From NCBI GenBank assembly GCA_024637115.1, contig JAGXFU010000017.1, positions 1 through 64,000 on the forward strand: a stretch of DNA of 64,000 nucleotides. The letters run 5' to 3'. Position 1 is the stretch's first letter. Every line of letters starts with the position of its first letter. The translations under genes were made by a program, and so were the position numbers. Source of the DNA: Actinomycetes bacterium. GTDB lineage: Bacteria; Actinomycetota; Coriobacteriia; Anaerosomatales; JAGXFU01. The notes under the pieces are model-generated. The model was not told the DNA's origin and searched no databases. It saw nothing but the letters and a program-made list of their open reading frames with translations. Positions 29,180 through 37,354 of this stretch are shown in pieces.

Positions 29180-30031
29180 CTAGTCCGCGATTCGCAGACC
29201 GCCATCGCTACGATGCACGAAGCCCTCGTCCACGAGCTCGTGGACGATCCGCTCGCCTGTCTCGAGATCGACCGAGAGCTCCGTGGCGAGACCTTCCGGG
29301 GTGATTCCCGGACTCGCCATCACCAAACGCAACGCTCGCGCCCGCTTCTGCCTGTGCGAGCCCTCGAACCTGGATTGCCGCGTGTGATGCGCGCTGGCGC
29401 GCGAGGGATTGGGGCGCGTGGCCTTGAGATGTGCTCCGTAGTCCATCAGAGCGTAGTACCAGGTGCGTGGGTCTACCGACTCGCGATCATCAGTCCCCGC
29501 GAGCGCAGCCTCCAGCACTGCGTCGAGCACGGGCGCGAGTTCACAATCGCCCACCGCGTCGCGATCCCCAAAGAAGTCGTGCAGCAGTGCGGCCCTCACG
29601 TTGGTTTCGAGATAGCGCCCCGGTTCCCCGAACGCGAACGCCCGCACACCTGCAGCCGTAGCCGGGCCCACGCCGGGCAACGCGAGCAGCGCTGCTGCCT
29701 CGCGCGGAACAACGCCGCCGTGGGTGGACGAGATCTCCTCGGCAGCTCGCTTGAGGGCGACGGCGCGTCGGTTGTAGCCCAGGCCTTGCCACAATTCGAG
29801 CACCGCCTCGAGCGGGGCGGCGGCGAGTGCGTCGGCGGAGGGAAATCGCTCAAGCCATGCGTTGTACTTGGGAAGCACGCGCCCGATCTGCGTCTGTTGT
29901 GCCATGACTTCGGATACCAGGATCGCGTACGGGTCACTGGTTTCACGCCACGGCATGCCATCTCGACCATGCTCGCGGTAGTGATCGAGCACGCGCGTCA
30001 CAAACGTCTGGATGTCACTAGGGCGTGGCAC
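29180..30031 (-). CDS. MutY-like HhH-GPD DNA glycosylase without iron-sulfur cluster
   Basis: This 283-residue helix-hairpin-helix glycosylase keeps the MutY-type catalytic glutamate E41 (VSEVMAQQTQ) and LPGVGPATAAGVRAFAFG hairpin. The usual catalytic aspartate is replaced by E142 in YLETNVRAALL. The four-cysteine [4Fe-4S] loop after ALMDYGA is missing, and a basic linker leads to a C-terminal winged-helix domain (about 215-283) instead of the MutT-like domain. It is probably a base-excision enzyme for mispaired adenine or a related lesion, but substrate is uncertain. Confidence 0.82.
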   Translation of the reverse strand: MPRPSDIQTFVTRVLDHYREHGRDGMPWRETSDPYAILVSEVMAQQTQIGRVLPKYNAWLERFPSADALAAAPLEAVLELWQGLGYNRRAVALKRAAEEISSTHGGVVPREAAALLALPGVGPATAAGVRAFAFGEPGRYLETNVRAALLHDFFGDRDAVGDCELAPVLDAVLEAALAGTDDRESVDPRTWYYALMDYGAHLKATRPNPSRASAHHTRQSRFEGSHRQKRARALRLVMASPGITPEGLATELSVDLETGERIVHELVDEGFVHRSDGGLRIAD

Positions 30032-30076
30032 GGTTCTCCTTCAGCACTGAATCAGCTGTGGCGCAGAAACCGGGAC

Positions 30077-31303
30077 CTAGAAGCGGCGCGTGCGCTTGCG
30101 CCCGCCGCGCCTGCCGACCCCGCCGGAGAACAGCGAGCGAGCGCCCATGTCCTGGGTCTTGCGCTCGGAATTGGGAACCACGCGATCCGCGTAGTCGAAT
30201 CCCTCTACGTCCGTGTTCTCGAGCACATGACCCGTCATGCGCTCGATGTCACGCAGGGATCCCATCTCCTCGTACGCCAGCAACGTGATCGCGATACCCT
30301 TCTCGCCTGCGCGAGCAGTCCGTCCGATCCTGTGGACGTAGTCCTCGGGGCGATCGGGAACATCGTAGTTGATCACATGCGTGACGCCTTCGATATCGAT
30401 TCCGCGAGCAGTCACATCAGTGGACACAAGCAGGGCGTGTTTGCCTGAGCGGAACTGCTCGAGCGTCTTGCTGCGCTTTACCTGGGACAGATCGCTGTGT
30501 ATCACCGCAGCATCGACACCGCTGGCGTTGAGTGCCTCGGTAAGCCGGTCAGCACGGCGTTTCGTGCGGGCGAAGATGATGGCGCGGTACTCACTCATAG
30601 ATCTGAGAAGAGCCACGAGCAGTTCCGTCTTCTGCGCAGGATTAACCGGATAGACGCGCTGCTCGACATTCTCGACAGTTGTTGATGCGGGAGCCACAGA
30701 AACCGTCACGGGGTCCGTGAGCATGTCTCCAACCACCCGTTGAATCGTGTCATTGAGGGTCGCCGAGAAGAACATGTTCTGACGCTTCTTGGGCAGCAAT
30801 CGCAGAATGCGGCGCACGTCGGGCCAGAATCCCATGTCGAGCATGCGATCCGCCTCATCGAGCACGAGGATCTCAACATGCGACAGGTCTACGACTCCCT
30901 TGCTCTCTAAGTCGAGCAAACGGCCCGGGGTTGCCACAAGCACATCAACGCCGTGGGTGAGCCGCTTGATCTGCGTTCCGTACGCGACCCCTCCATACAC
31001 GGCGGTAACCGCATGATGAGTATGGTGGGCGAGCTTCTGCGCCATCTCTTCGATCTGGTAGGCGAGTTCGCGAGTCGGGGTGACGATAAGCGCGCGGATG
31101 CGTCCCTCGTGGGGAATCAGCTCCAGCACGGGCAGCACAAACGCTCCCGTCTTGCCTGTGCCTGTCTGGGCACACGCAAGAATATCGTGACCTTGCAGCG
31201 CCTCGGGAATTGCTTTGGTCTGTATCGGTGTCGGCTCGTTCCAGCCGAGGGCCTTCACGCCGTCAACAGCGTTCGACCCGAGTCCTAACTCGGCAAATGG
31301 CAT
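30077..31303 (-). CDS. DEAD-box ATP-dependent RNA helicase (second RhlE-like paralogue)
   Basis: 408-residue RNA helicase with Q motif (TPIQTKAIP), AQTGTGKT, PTRELA, VLDEADRMLDMGFWPDVRR, SAT, and HRIGRTARAG, and a basic Arg-rich tail. The motif II neighbourhood is nearly identical to that of the 705-1946 helicase, suggesting lineage duplication. The start is ATG 31303 (MPFAELGLGSNAV). It stands between the glycosylase and the SemiSWEET gene, all on the minus strand. Confidence 0.93.
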   Translation of the reverse strand: MPFAELGLGSNAVDGVKALGWNEPTPIQTKAIPEALQGHDILACAQTGTGKTGAFVLPVLELIPHEGRIRALIVTPTRELAYQIEEMAQKLAHHTHHAVTAVYGGVAYGTQIKRLTHGVDVLVATPGRLLDLESKGVVDLSHVEILVLDEADRMLDMGFWPDVRRILRLLPKKRQNMFFSATLNDTIQRVVGDMLTDPVTVSVAPASTTVENVEQRVYPVNPAQKTELLVALLRSMSEYRAIIFARTKRRADRLTEALNASGVDAAVIHSDLSQVKRSKTLEQFRSGKHALLVSTDVTARGIDIEGVTHVINYDVPDRPEDYVHRIGRTARAGEKGIAITLLAYEEMGSLRDIERMTGHVLENTDVEGFDYADRVVPNSERKTQDMGARSLFSGGVGRRGGRKRTRRF

Positions 31304-31394
31304 GTACTACTCTTCTTCCGTCTCATCAGCACTACTAGTATGCAACAGCCGATGGAATCGGTCGATAGCAGCACCGTGAGTACGGAACGAGTGC

Positions 31395-31667
31395 CTAGGT
31401 GAATAGCGCCACACCGAGCAGCGTGAGGCCATTCATTGCAACCCAGGCAATGCTGGTTACCCAGATCACGGTCTGACGGCCAAGGACTCCGTACAGGGTC
31501 CACAGGAGCGCCATGAGCAATGCGCCTGATAGCGTGATCATGGATAGTCCTGCAACATGCTTGAATACCCAGACCTGATACAACTGGGGAATCGCGGTAA
31601 GTGGATTGATAATGCCAAAGCCAAAGACGGCCTTCTCAACGTGTGGCTTGAGGGTCTCAGTTGTCAC
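31395..31667 (-). CDS. SemiSWEET-type three-helix transporter (MtN3/PQ-loop)
   Basis: The GTG start gives 90 residues with three membrane helices and the PQ motif NPLTAIPQLYQVW in helix 1, followed by GLSMITLSGALLMALLWTLYG. Length and motif match SemiSWEETs, which dimerise to move sugars down a gradient. Substrate is unknown. Confidence 0.88.
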   Translation of the reverse strand: MTTETLKPHVEKAVFGFGIINPLTAIPQLYQVWVFKHVAGLSMITLSGALLMALLWTLYGVLGRQTVIWVTSIAWVAMNGLTLLGVALFT

Positions 31668-31807
31668 GGTTTCTCATATTTCTCGCGCGTGAGTGAATAG
31701 TGCGGACGCGCAAGTATCGTCGTCGGACCCTGGCAGGTAAAGGGGCCGCCACTAAGTCGTTACTTTCCGTTGGAGCACCCTGACTCGAGTCACCTCGCCG
31801 CCCGGCG

Positions 31808-32020
31808 CTACGTGTACTTGATGTAGTAGCGGCACGATCTGGACAGCGGACACTCCCCGGGAACGTCCTTGCGCGCATGCGTCCAGTAGTGACCCTCGAC
31901 GAAACACTGACAGCTCACGCGCTTCTCAGCTTCTGCGACCTGAAGCGAGTAGGCATCCTCGTAGTCCGGAATCTCGCGCCACCACGTGCATTTGCCCTTG
32001 ACGGGCGTGTACGCATCCAT
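31808..32020 (-). CDS. Small cysteine-rich protein of unknown function
   Basis: ATG 32020 has GGAAGGGG six bases upstream; an ATG 18 bases earlier is possible. The 70-residue product has five cysteines (KGKCTWW, SCQCFVEGHYW, GECPLSRSCRYY) and conserved-looking aromatic residues, suggesting a zinc or iron-sulfur knuckle. No family recognised. Confidence 0.65.
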   Translation of the reverse strand: MDAYTPVKGKCTWWREIPDYEDAYSLQVAEAEKRVSCQCFVEGHYWTHARKDVPGECPLSRSCRYYIKYT

Positions 32021-32192
32021 GTGTGCCCCTTCCTGCATTCAGTAGATACCCCGACCGAGCAAAGGCTCGCTGTGCCGGCGGGCACTACACAATCGGGCAT
32101 GGTGAGAGCAACCATGTAAACGGACCGCGAAAACTGTGCTCGTGAGTTGAGGGGGACTTGATGACGCATGAGGTGCTGGGGGTGCCGGCATC

Positions 32193-32300
32193 GTGTACCA
32201 GTTGATCTGGTTCGTGGTGCTCGTTGCGGTCGCCGCACGTATGTTCTCGTCGGACCGTATCCTCACGATGAAGCTCGATCTCAGGCGCAAGAAGCGCTAG
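32193..32300 (+). CDS. Possible 35-residue membrane microprotein
   Basis: GTG 32193 is preceded by GGGGGTG. The predicted peptide begins VYQLIWFVVLVAVAAR, a single short hydrophobic helix, and ends in a basic tail LDLRRKKR before TAG. An intrinsic terminator follows 38 bases later, which supports a real transcription unit. Evidence is limited by the short length. Confidence 0.4.
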   Translation: MYQLIWFVVLVAVAARMFSSDRILTMKLDLRRKKR

Positions 32301-32338
32301 TCCGGTACCTTCGCCTGCGCGACTTGGATACACATGGC

Positions 32339-32368
32339 GGCCGCATCCCCCGGGGTGCGGCCGTTTGT
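32339..32368 (+). terminator. Intrinsic terminator after the microprotein
   Basis: GGCCGCA...CCCC pairs with GGGG...TGCGGCC, with a one-base bulge, and is followed by GTTTGT. It closes the short transcription unit at 32193-32300. Confidence 0.6.
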
Positions 32369-32497
32369 CATTCCAAATAGTCCGTTCTATGTCCCTCTTC
32401 GACCGCTTGGCGCAACAGATTAGCCGATTAGGTTCACTCATCACACAGTTGTGACCGCTAGTCCCCGATGAATGGTACAAGGAGGGTGACAAGCGGC

Positions 32498-32848
32498 ATG
32501 ATACACACGGTGAGAACAGGTACTCGACGAGTCATGGGAGCGCGACAGCGGTCAGTCCTCGCGCTCGCGCTCGTCAGCGTCCTCGTCGGTGCCGCTTTGG
32601 GACTCGTCGCCGAGCGAGCGAACGCAGACGTAACGCTCTCCGTGAGCGTTCGCGCTTCGGTGTCGGCCACCTTCACCAGCGAAGGCGTCACCGTACTCTC
32701 CAACACCCCGTGGCAGATCGAGGTAGCAACGACCACGAACGGTCATGGGACGGTCTTCTTCAGCGGAGGACCCACCGGCTCAGCAGGAGAAACTGTGCCG
32801 GTGGGTCCGGAAGCTGAAGTTCTCAGTGTGGTGGCATTGGATCAGTGA
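32498..32848 (+). CDS. Small secreted protein with beta-rich mature part
   Basis: ATG 32498 lies 11 bases after GGAGGG; ATG 32468 is another option. A basic N-terminus and long hydrophobic segment (about 18-42, VLALALVSVLVGAALGLVA) make a signal peptide. The mature part (about 75 residues) is Ser/Thr/Val-rich and likely an exported beta-sandwich. No family recognised. A shared terminator follows, separating it from the convergent lipoprotein. Confidence 0.6.
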   Translation: MIHTVRTGTRRVMGARQRSVLALALVSVLVGAALGLVAERANADVTLSVSVRASVSATFTSEGVTVLSNTPWQIEVATTTNGHGTVFFSGGPTGSAGETVPVGPEAEVLSVVALDQ

Positions 32849-32898
32849 CCCGCAAGCGGATGTCAGTCCCTCCGCCTGCTGACACACGGAACGAGAAA

Positions 32899-32921
32899 GG
32901 CCCCGCGACGGCGGGGCCTTC
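32899..32921. terminator. Bidirectional terminator between convergent genes
   Basis: A perfect eight-base stem (GGCCCCGC / GCGGGGCC) with a GACG loop, followed by TTCG on the plus strand and TTTC on the minus strand. It lies between the convergent 32848 and 32941 stops and can serve both. Confidence 0.75.
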
Positions 32922-32940
32922 GCGTTACCGCAATCGATCG

Positions 32941-33507
32941 CTAGAGGCGTGACTCAACGATTCCGGCGAGCTCAGCGAGTTGCTCCACCGAAAGGATCTT
33001 GGTCACTCCCTGTACTCGAAAGAACGTGTCCACGACCACCGAGTATGACTCGGTGCGGAACCCAAAGATGTATGAGTCGGGGGTGACAGACTCGACCGGA
33101 CCAATGAAGGACTCCTCGCCAACTACAGGTGTGTAGGCGCGTAAGAACGTCTGGCCGTCGCCCTTCCATATCTCGTAATACTCAGGACCCTCTACGATGA
33201 GCATTACAACCAACTGCCCGTCTGCCTCGGCGATATTCACATCGCCACCCGCGCCGATCGATGGGTCGTACGGCACCGTCATGAGCCCGCTGAGTCCCGA
33301 CACACTCTCAACATCTGCCGGCGTGAGCAGCGCCTCGTAGTCAATCTCACTGACAAGAGGAATCTCCGCTGGCTCGGACGCCTGCTCTTGGGTGGTCGTA
33401 TCCGCAGGCTGGGCAGAGTCACCAGACCCGCCGCAGCCACTCAGCAGCGCGACCGCGAGGATTGCCAATAGCGACAACACGAGTCGACCGTGGGTCTTCC
33501 TCTTCAT
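32941..33507 (-). CDS. Lipoprotein of unknown function
   Basis: ATG 33507 (GAAAGAGA upstream) gives 188 residues with a type II signal and lipobox LLSGC at about residues 20-24, followed by a Ser/Gly/Asp/Gln-rich linker. The mature domain (about 50-188) resembles extracytoplasmic ligand-binding or DUF4367-like folds (YDPSIGAGGDVNIAEADG, LVVMLIVEGPEYYEIW) but no family is certain. The frame is open further upstream without a ribosome site. Confidence 0.8.
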   Translation of the reverse strand: MKRKTHGRLVLSLLAILAVALLSGCGGSGDSAQPADTTTQEQASEPAEIPLVSEIDYEALLTPADVESVSGLSGLMTVPYDPSIGAGGDVNIAEADGQLVVMLIVEGPEYYEIWKGDGQTFLRAYTPVVGEESFIGPVESVTPDSYIFGFRTESYSVVVDTFFRVQGVTKILSVEQLAELAGIVESRL

Positions 33508-33593
33508 AGCAGTCTCTTTCAGTAGCGATGGCGCTAGGTTCTTCTTCCCCCAAGCTCCGGATTCCACCACGGTTCAGGGAATTTGTGGGCTCC

Positions 33594-33637
33594 AAAAAAG
33601 ACAGTGGCTTCGTCGGACATGTCCGACGAAGCCACTG
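33594..33637 (-). terminator. Terminator of tRNA-Leu(CAG)
   Basis: A perfect 36-base palindrome (33602-33637, an 18-pair stem starting CAGTGGCTTCG) is followed on the minus strand by TCTTTTTT. It begins 11 bases after the tRNA 3' end. Confidence 0.85.
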
Positions 33638-33647
33638 ATAATCCCTA

Positions 33648-33733
33648 TGGTGCGGGTGAGAGGATTTGAACCTCCACGGGGTTGCCCCCACATGGACCTG
33701 AACCATGCGCGTCTGCCGTTCCGCCACACCCGC
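33648..33733 (-). tRNA. tRNA-Leu (anticodon CAG), island integration target
   Basis: Minus-strand class II tRNA: acceptor GCGGGTG pairs with CACCCGC, discriminator A, encoded CCA. The anticodon arm CATGG-TTCAGGT-CCATG gives CAG for CUG. A long variable arm (TGGGGGCAACCCCGT) and the T-arm GGTTCAAATCC complete it. Its 5' half plus nine upstream bases is repeated exactly at 54179-54226, marking the ends of an integrated island. The intact tRNA is at the left, so the island supplies its present promoter. Confidence 0.97.
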
Positions 33734-33742
33734 GTGTGGTGC
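33695..33742 (-). repeat. Left attachment-site repeat (48 bp, in tRNA-Leu 5' half)
   Basis: This 48-base segment runs from the anticodon loop to nine bases upstream of the tRNA 5' end. It is identical, base for base, to 54179-54226 and matches 57210-57257 at 46 of 48 positions. It marks the left junction of the island. Confidence 0.88.
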
Positions 33743-33748
33743 CTGAGA

Positions 33749-33778
33749 ATACTAGCACTGCTGGTCGGATAGCGTAAA
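33749..33778 (-). promoter_or_regulatory. Promoter-like sequence for tRNA-Leu
   Basis: On the minus strand TTTACG (33778-33773) and TAGTAT (33754-33749) are separated by 18 bases and lie about 16 bases before the tRNA 5' end. They resemble a sigma70-type -35/-10 pair. The sequence is on the island side of the att repeat, so the element appears to have brought this promoter. Confidence 0.55.
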
Positions 33779-33838
33779 GCGAGACGAGCAACAGGTATGG
33801 GACAATGGAAGAAGTTGGGGGGATTTCGGGGGAAATCC

Positions 33839-33866
33839 GTTAGATTTGTTAGATGATTCGTTAGAT
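33839..33866 (+). repeat. Triple GTTAGAT repeat at island left end
   Basis: GTTAGAT occurs at 33839, 33848 and 33860, spaced 9 and 12 bases. The same heptamer or its complement recurs in other island intergenic regions (38911, 38922, 43812, 43847). It could be an operator or integrase arm-type site; function is inferred only from recurrence. Confidence 0.55.
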
Positions 33867-33906
33867 GCGAGGGGGCTTCCGCACAGGGGCCGTTAGGAGA
33901 AACCGT

Positions 33907-35436
33907 ATGCCGCAATGCGAGTTCACGCAGTACCTCGCCGAAGAGGCTGATAACCACCGTTGTCAGAGGGAGACTCTTCAAGGCCGCGATAGATGTCTCT
34001 TGCACCTTGAGCAGGACCGAAAGACCACTGCGACCATGATGGAAGAGATTCGATGGGCAGTGGACAACCCTATCGATGGCACCATCGACCTTGTTGGCAT
34101 CTACATTCCTGCATCCGCGCCATGGACGCTCATCTACGACGCTCTGGAGGAACGCACCTTCCCAGCACCAGTTGACTTCCGCCACTCGCGATTTGGCACG
34201 GCGGTCTGCTTCCTTGGCTTCCGCTTCGCGGACAGTGCCTACTTCGACGAGAGCACCTTCAGCCACTTGGTTGACTTCGATGGGGCCGAGTTTCACGGAG
34301 AGGCTTGGTTCTCCTCCTGCGTCTTCGATGGCACCTTCAGCGCCGACCGCACCAAGTTCTTCAAGGGCGGTCACTTCGGGCTGTCGAAGTTCAACGCCGC
34401 CGCAAGTTTCAACAACGCGGTGTTGATGGATGCGTTCGACCTCGTGAGCGCACGCTTTCAGGGAGCGGCGTCCTTCCAAGGGATGCGCCTATCAGGAACG
34501 CTATGGGGGAACGAAGTTGCGTTCCTCGACGAGGCGCAGTTCACCGACTCGAAGTTCCGCAAATCGCCGCGAGGCCCCCAATACACATCCGAACACTGCA
34601 TCATGCTGAAGGAGGCGACTTTCGCAGGTCGCGCGGACTTCACAAGAAGCGAGTTCGCCATCCCCGCTTACCTTGATTCGGCGCTGTTCAAATCCAGAGC
34701 GGTCTTTCGTGATGCGATGTTCTCGGCACCAACTCGCTTTCACGAAGCGCTATTCCAGGCCAGCGCATTCTTTGAGCGGACAGAGTTTGCCCCCGAGACC
34801 GACTTCACATCTGTTGCCAGCGAAATGCCGCACCGAATGCAGTTCACGGATGTTGACATGTCGGGCGTTCGCCTTGCGGGTAGCGAGGTCTCCGAGTGGT
34901 CGTTCCAGAACGTTTCTTGGCCCAGACAAGTCAGGCTACTGGGAATCAGAACCGCTGTCGTTGCGGATGAGTCGAACCCGGATACTTCGTGTGGAGCGCT
35001 TGAGGTGCTGTATCGCCGACTCAGAAGGAACTACGAGGACAACCACGGCTACGGACATGCAGGCGACTTCCACATTGGCGAGATGGAGTCTCGGATTCGC
35101 GTCTTGGAACGCAGGGACTCAGACCTATACCTCCTTCGAGCGTACCGTTTCGCCAGCCTCTACGGTGAGCGTTGGGCCTGGGCACTAATCCTTCTGGTCG
35201 CGCTTCTACTGACCTCTGCGATTCTGGTGGAGGCAATCAGCAACGTCTGGTTCGACCAAGACCTGGCATTCATGCTGGTTCTCAATCACGTCCTTCGAGT
35301 CGCTACGCTCCAGGAAGCCAAAGCCCTTGTTCCGCTGAATCTCTGGGCCGTGTGGGGAGAGAGCGCCCTGCGAATCCTGGGGCCTGTGCAGATTGCAGTG
35401 CTTGTTCTCGCAGTTCGCCGTCAAGTCAGAAGATAG
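33907..35436 (+). CDS. Pentapeptide-repeat-like protein with C-terminal membrane region
   Basis: ATG 33907 follows AGGAGA by seven bases (509 residues). An N-terminal Cys/His cluster (C4, then RCQRE and RCLLH) resembles a zinc knuckle seen in some pentapeptide proteins. Residues of about 85-320 form a beta-helix of loose five-residue repeats centred on Phe (FADSAYFDESTF, FDGAEFHGEAWF). A helical linker (about 365-415) leads to membrane helices at about 422-445 and 480-500. The role is unknown; membrane pentapeptide proteins occur in phage defence, and the next gene is also membrane-embedded. Confidence 0.75.
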   Translation: MPQCEFTQYLAEEADNHRCQRETLQGRDRCLLHLEQDRKTTATMMEEIRWAVDNPIDGTIDLVGIYIPASAPWTLIYDALEERTFPAPVDFRHSRFGTAVCFLGFRFADSAYFDESTFSHLVDFDGAEFHGEAWFSSCVFDGTFSADRTKFFKGGHFGLSKFNAAASFNNAVLMDAFDLVSARFQGAASFQGMRLSGTLWGNEVAFLDEAQFTDSKFRKSPRGPQYTSEHCIMLKEATFAGRADFTRSEFAIPAYLDSALFKSRAVFRDAMFSAPTRFHEALFQASAFFERTEFAPETDFTSVASEMPHRMQFTDVDMSGVRLAGSEVSEWSFQNVSWPRQVRLLGIRTAVVADESNPDTSCGALEVLYRRLRRNYEDNHGYGHAGDFHIGEMESRIRVLERRDSDLYLLRAYRFASLYGERWAWALILLVALLLTSAILVEAISNVWFDQDLAFMLVLNHVLRVATLQEAKALVPLNLWAVWGESALRILGPVQIAVLVLAVRRQVRR

Positions 35437-35455
35437 AGAAGCGAGCCATGAACGG

Positions 35456-36373
35456 ATGCCCGAAGCGTCGAGACAGATGATTCTGAACTCAAGACAACTC
35501 GCGGTTGTTCTGTGGCTCGTAGTCTTCATCTGCTGGGCGCTGACCAAGAACGATATCCGGAAGTCGGTCAAGCCAATCCTGGAAACTGCATTCTCACGTC
35601 AGATGCTGTCCTTGTTCACTCTCATCATTGGATACAACGCAGTGGTGGTCTGGTGGCTGTGGAGAATCGAGTATTGGGACGCCACTATGCTCTATGACAC
35701 GGTGCTATTTGTTGCTGTCGGCGGCATAGGCTCTGTCTTCAAGGCGTCTCCGCGAGGCGCAACATACAACAGAAGGTTCTTCCTGAAGACGCTACTGGTG
35801 AACTTTGAGGTGATGGTTGTATTCGCATTCTTGGCAGACTTCTTCCCGTTCCACTTCCTCGTTGAGTTCCTATTGGTAGTGCCACTTGTGACTCTGCTTG
35901 TTGTCCTCGTCGTCTTCTCAGAAGAAAGTGCGGGGGCCGAACAAGTCCACCGCTTCCTGTCACGCATGCAATCCTTGCTGGGTTTGGCACTACTCGGGTA
36001 TCTCACTTGGATGGTCATCATCGAGTTCCACAAACTATCGGGCATTCAGGTGCTGTATCAACTCCTACTTCCGCTCACGTTGTCCGTTTTCTTCCTGCCG
36101 CTACTATTTGTCATTTGTATAGACCTCGCGTACCAGAGCGCCTTCTTGGTCATAGTGTTCAAACAACAGGACAGGAGGCTTGCCCTCTGGAAGAAGCGGC
36201 GACTGGTCTTGCGGTTCGGACTATCTCTCGCGGCACTTCAGACTTTCCGTCGTTCGCGGCTCATACACGAATACGCTTGGGTGAAGACCAAGGAAGAGGC
36301 GAAGAGCATCCTGAAGTCGTGGGCAGGTGAAACCCCCGAGCATCCCGTCGACACAGAGGAAGACAACGCATAG
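35456..36373 (+). CDS. Polytopic membrane protein of unknown function
   Basis: ATG 35456 gives 305 residues and leaves 19 bases after the preceding stop; a start at 35477 is also possible. About six to seven hydrophobic helices fill residues 10-235, with a short basic segment RRFFLKTLLVNFEV between helices 3 and 4. The last 70 residues are basic and soluble (RRLALWKKRRLVLRFG), then acidic. No family recognised. Probably an operon with the pentapeptide-repeat membrane protein. Confidence 0.65.
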   Translation: MPEASRQMILNSRQLAVVLWLVVFICWALTKNDIRKSVKPILETAFSRQMLSLFTLIIGYNAVVVWWLWRIEYWDATMLYDTVLFVAVGGIGSVFKASPRGATYNRRFFLKTLLVNFEVMVVFAFLADFFPFHFLVEFLLVVPLVTLLVVLVVFSEESAGAEQVHRFLSRMQSLLGLALLGYLTWMVIIEFHKLSGIQVLYQLLLPLTLSVFFLPLLFVICIDLAYQSAFLVIVFKQQDRRLALWKKRRLVLRFGLSLAALQTFRRSRLIHEYAWVKTKEEAKSILKSWAGETPEHPVDTEEDNA

Positions 36374-36447
36374 CACGCTAGAGGGGCACTAGACTCACCC
36401 TAGCCCACCTACGGCTCTGCCCCCTACAAATGGTCCAGCCCCAACGG

Positions 36448-37347
36448 CTACTTCTCGCGCAGAGCCGTGGCGACGGCCTTCACGTCATCATGGAGCACCG
36501 TGAACCCAGTTTGGCTAGACTCCCAATCGACCATTCCTGCGCACAATCCTGTGCGTGCGAACGCGAGTGAGTCAAAGGCGAGTCTCAAGTCCTGCTCCAC
36601 GACGAAATGGGGCAACCGCTTGGTCCCGAACGCCGATGACAGTGCGACTGTCAGAACGCCGACGAGGTCATGCCCTCGGCAGATGTCCCACTCGCCTGTG
36701 CCGTCAAGTTCAACAGCCTGAATCTCCTGCGATATCTCATCTGGCCCCACACGACCGTCGCATCTCTCGGACATGTACCCACAGAATCTCTCGACATCGA
36801 CTCTCACGGTAGAAGCATCAATGAACCGTTCATATGCGAGGTCTTTGGAAGATATGTTGAGGCCCTTGAGCCGTCCTTGGGCCTTGAGATACTTGGCGAT
36901 TCCCAGCGGCCTAGCCGCATCAAGCAAGGCTTCGCGCACACTCCGCCCACCCTCCTCGAACTGTTGGACCCGGTCGCTGTCACCCAACTCGGACAGAACC
37001 TTCTCTAGAGCGCCTGACTGGAGAATCATGGCCTCCAGGTCGTGTCCGTCCGTGGTACACACGAGCGCGTCAGGTTTGATGCCGAGAAGCCTGTCGCAGT
37101 CAGAATCCTCGATTCCGAGCACTCCTGCTATGCCCTTCTTCTGAAGTAGCCGTAGGCATGCACCCACATTGTCTCGACAATGGGCGACTGTGAAGGTGGC
37201 CTTCTCCGAAGAGAACACCGAGTAGACGTTTCGGTCTCCTGAGCCTTCCACAAACACAAAGGCTGTATTCGCGGTTCGCTCGTGTTGCCGCGACTGGGCA
37301 ACCAGGTTGACCAGCACCGAGGGATTGCGCCCAAGCGCGTCTCGCAT
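36448..37347 (-). CDS. AriB-like DUF4435 TOPRIM effector (PARIS-like system)
   Basis: The 299-residue product has a TOPRIM-like acidic core: VFVEGSGDRNVY with E34, then GIEDSDCDRLLG with E80/D81/D83/D85, and CTTDGHDLEAMIL with D100/D103. This matches DUF4435, the nuclease effector AriB of PARIS, which in known systems is released on sensing phage anti-restriction proteins and cleaves tRNA. ATG 37347 lies seven bases after the ATPase stop; a TTG at 37371 overlaps that gene. Gene order ATPase then DUF4435, both minus, is the PARIS arrangement. Confidence 0.8.
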   Translation of the reverse strand: MRDALGRNPSVLVNLVAQSRQHERTANTAFVFVEGSGDRNVYSVFSSEKATFTVAHCRDNVGACLRLLQKKGIAGVLGIEDSDCDRLLGIKPDALVCTTDGHDLEAMILQSGALEKVLSELGDSDRVQQFEEGGRSVREALLDAARPLGIAKYLKAQGRLKGLNISSKDLAYERFIDASTVRVDVERFCGYMSERCDGRVGPDEISQEIQAVELDGTGEWDICRGHDLVGVLTVALSSAFGTKRLPHFVVEQDLRLAFDSLAFARTGLCAGMVDWESSQTGFTVLHDDVKAVATALREK

Positions 37348-37354
37348 GGATTGG

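Noticed and set aside
29030-30448. 472-residue plus-strand open frame over larC end, glycosylase and helicase
   Set aside because: Overlaps three genes with clear motifs; composition is shadow-like.
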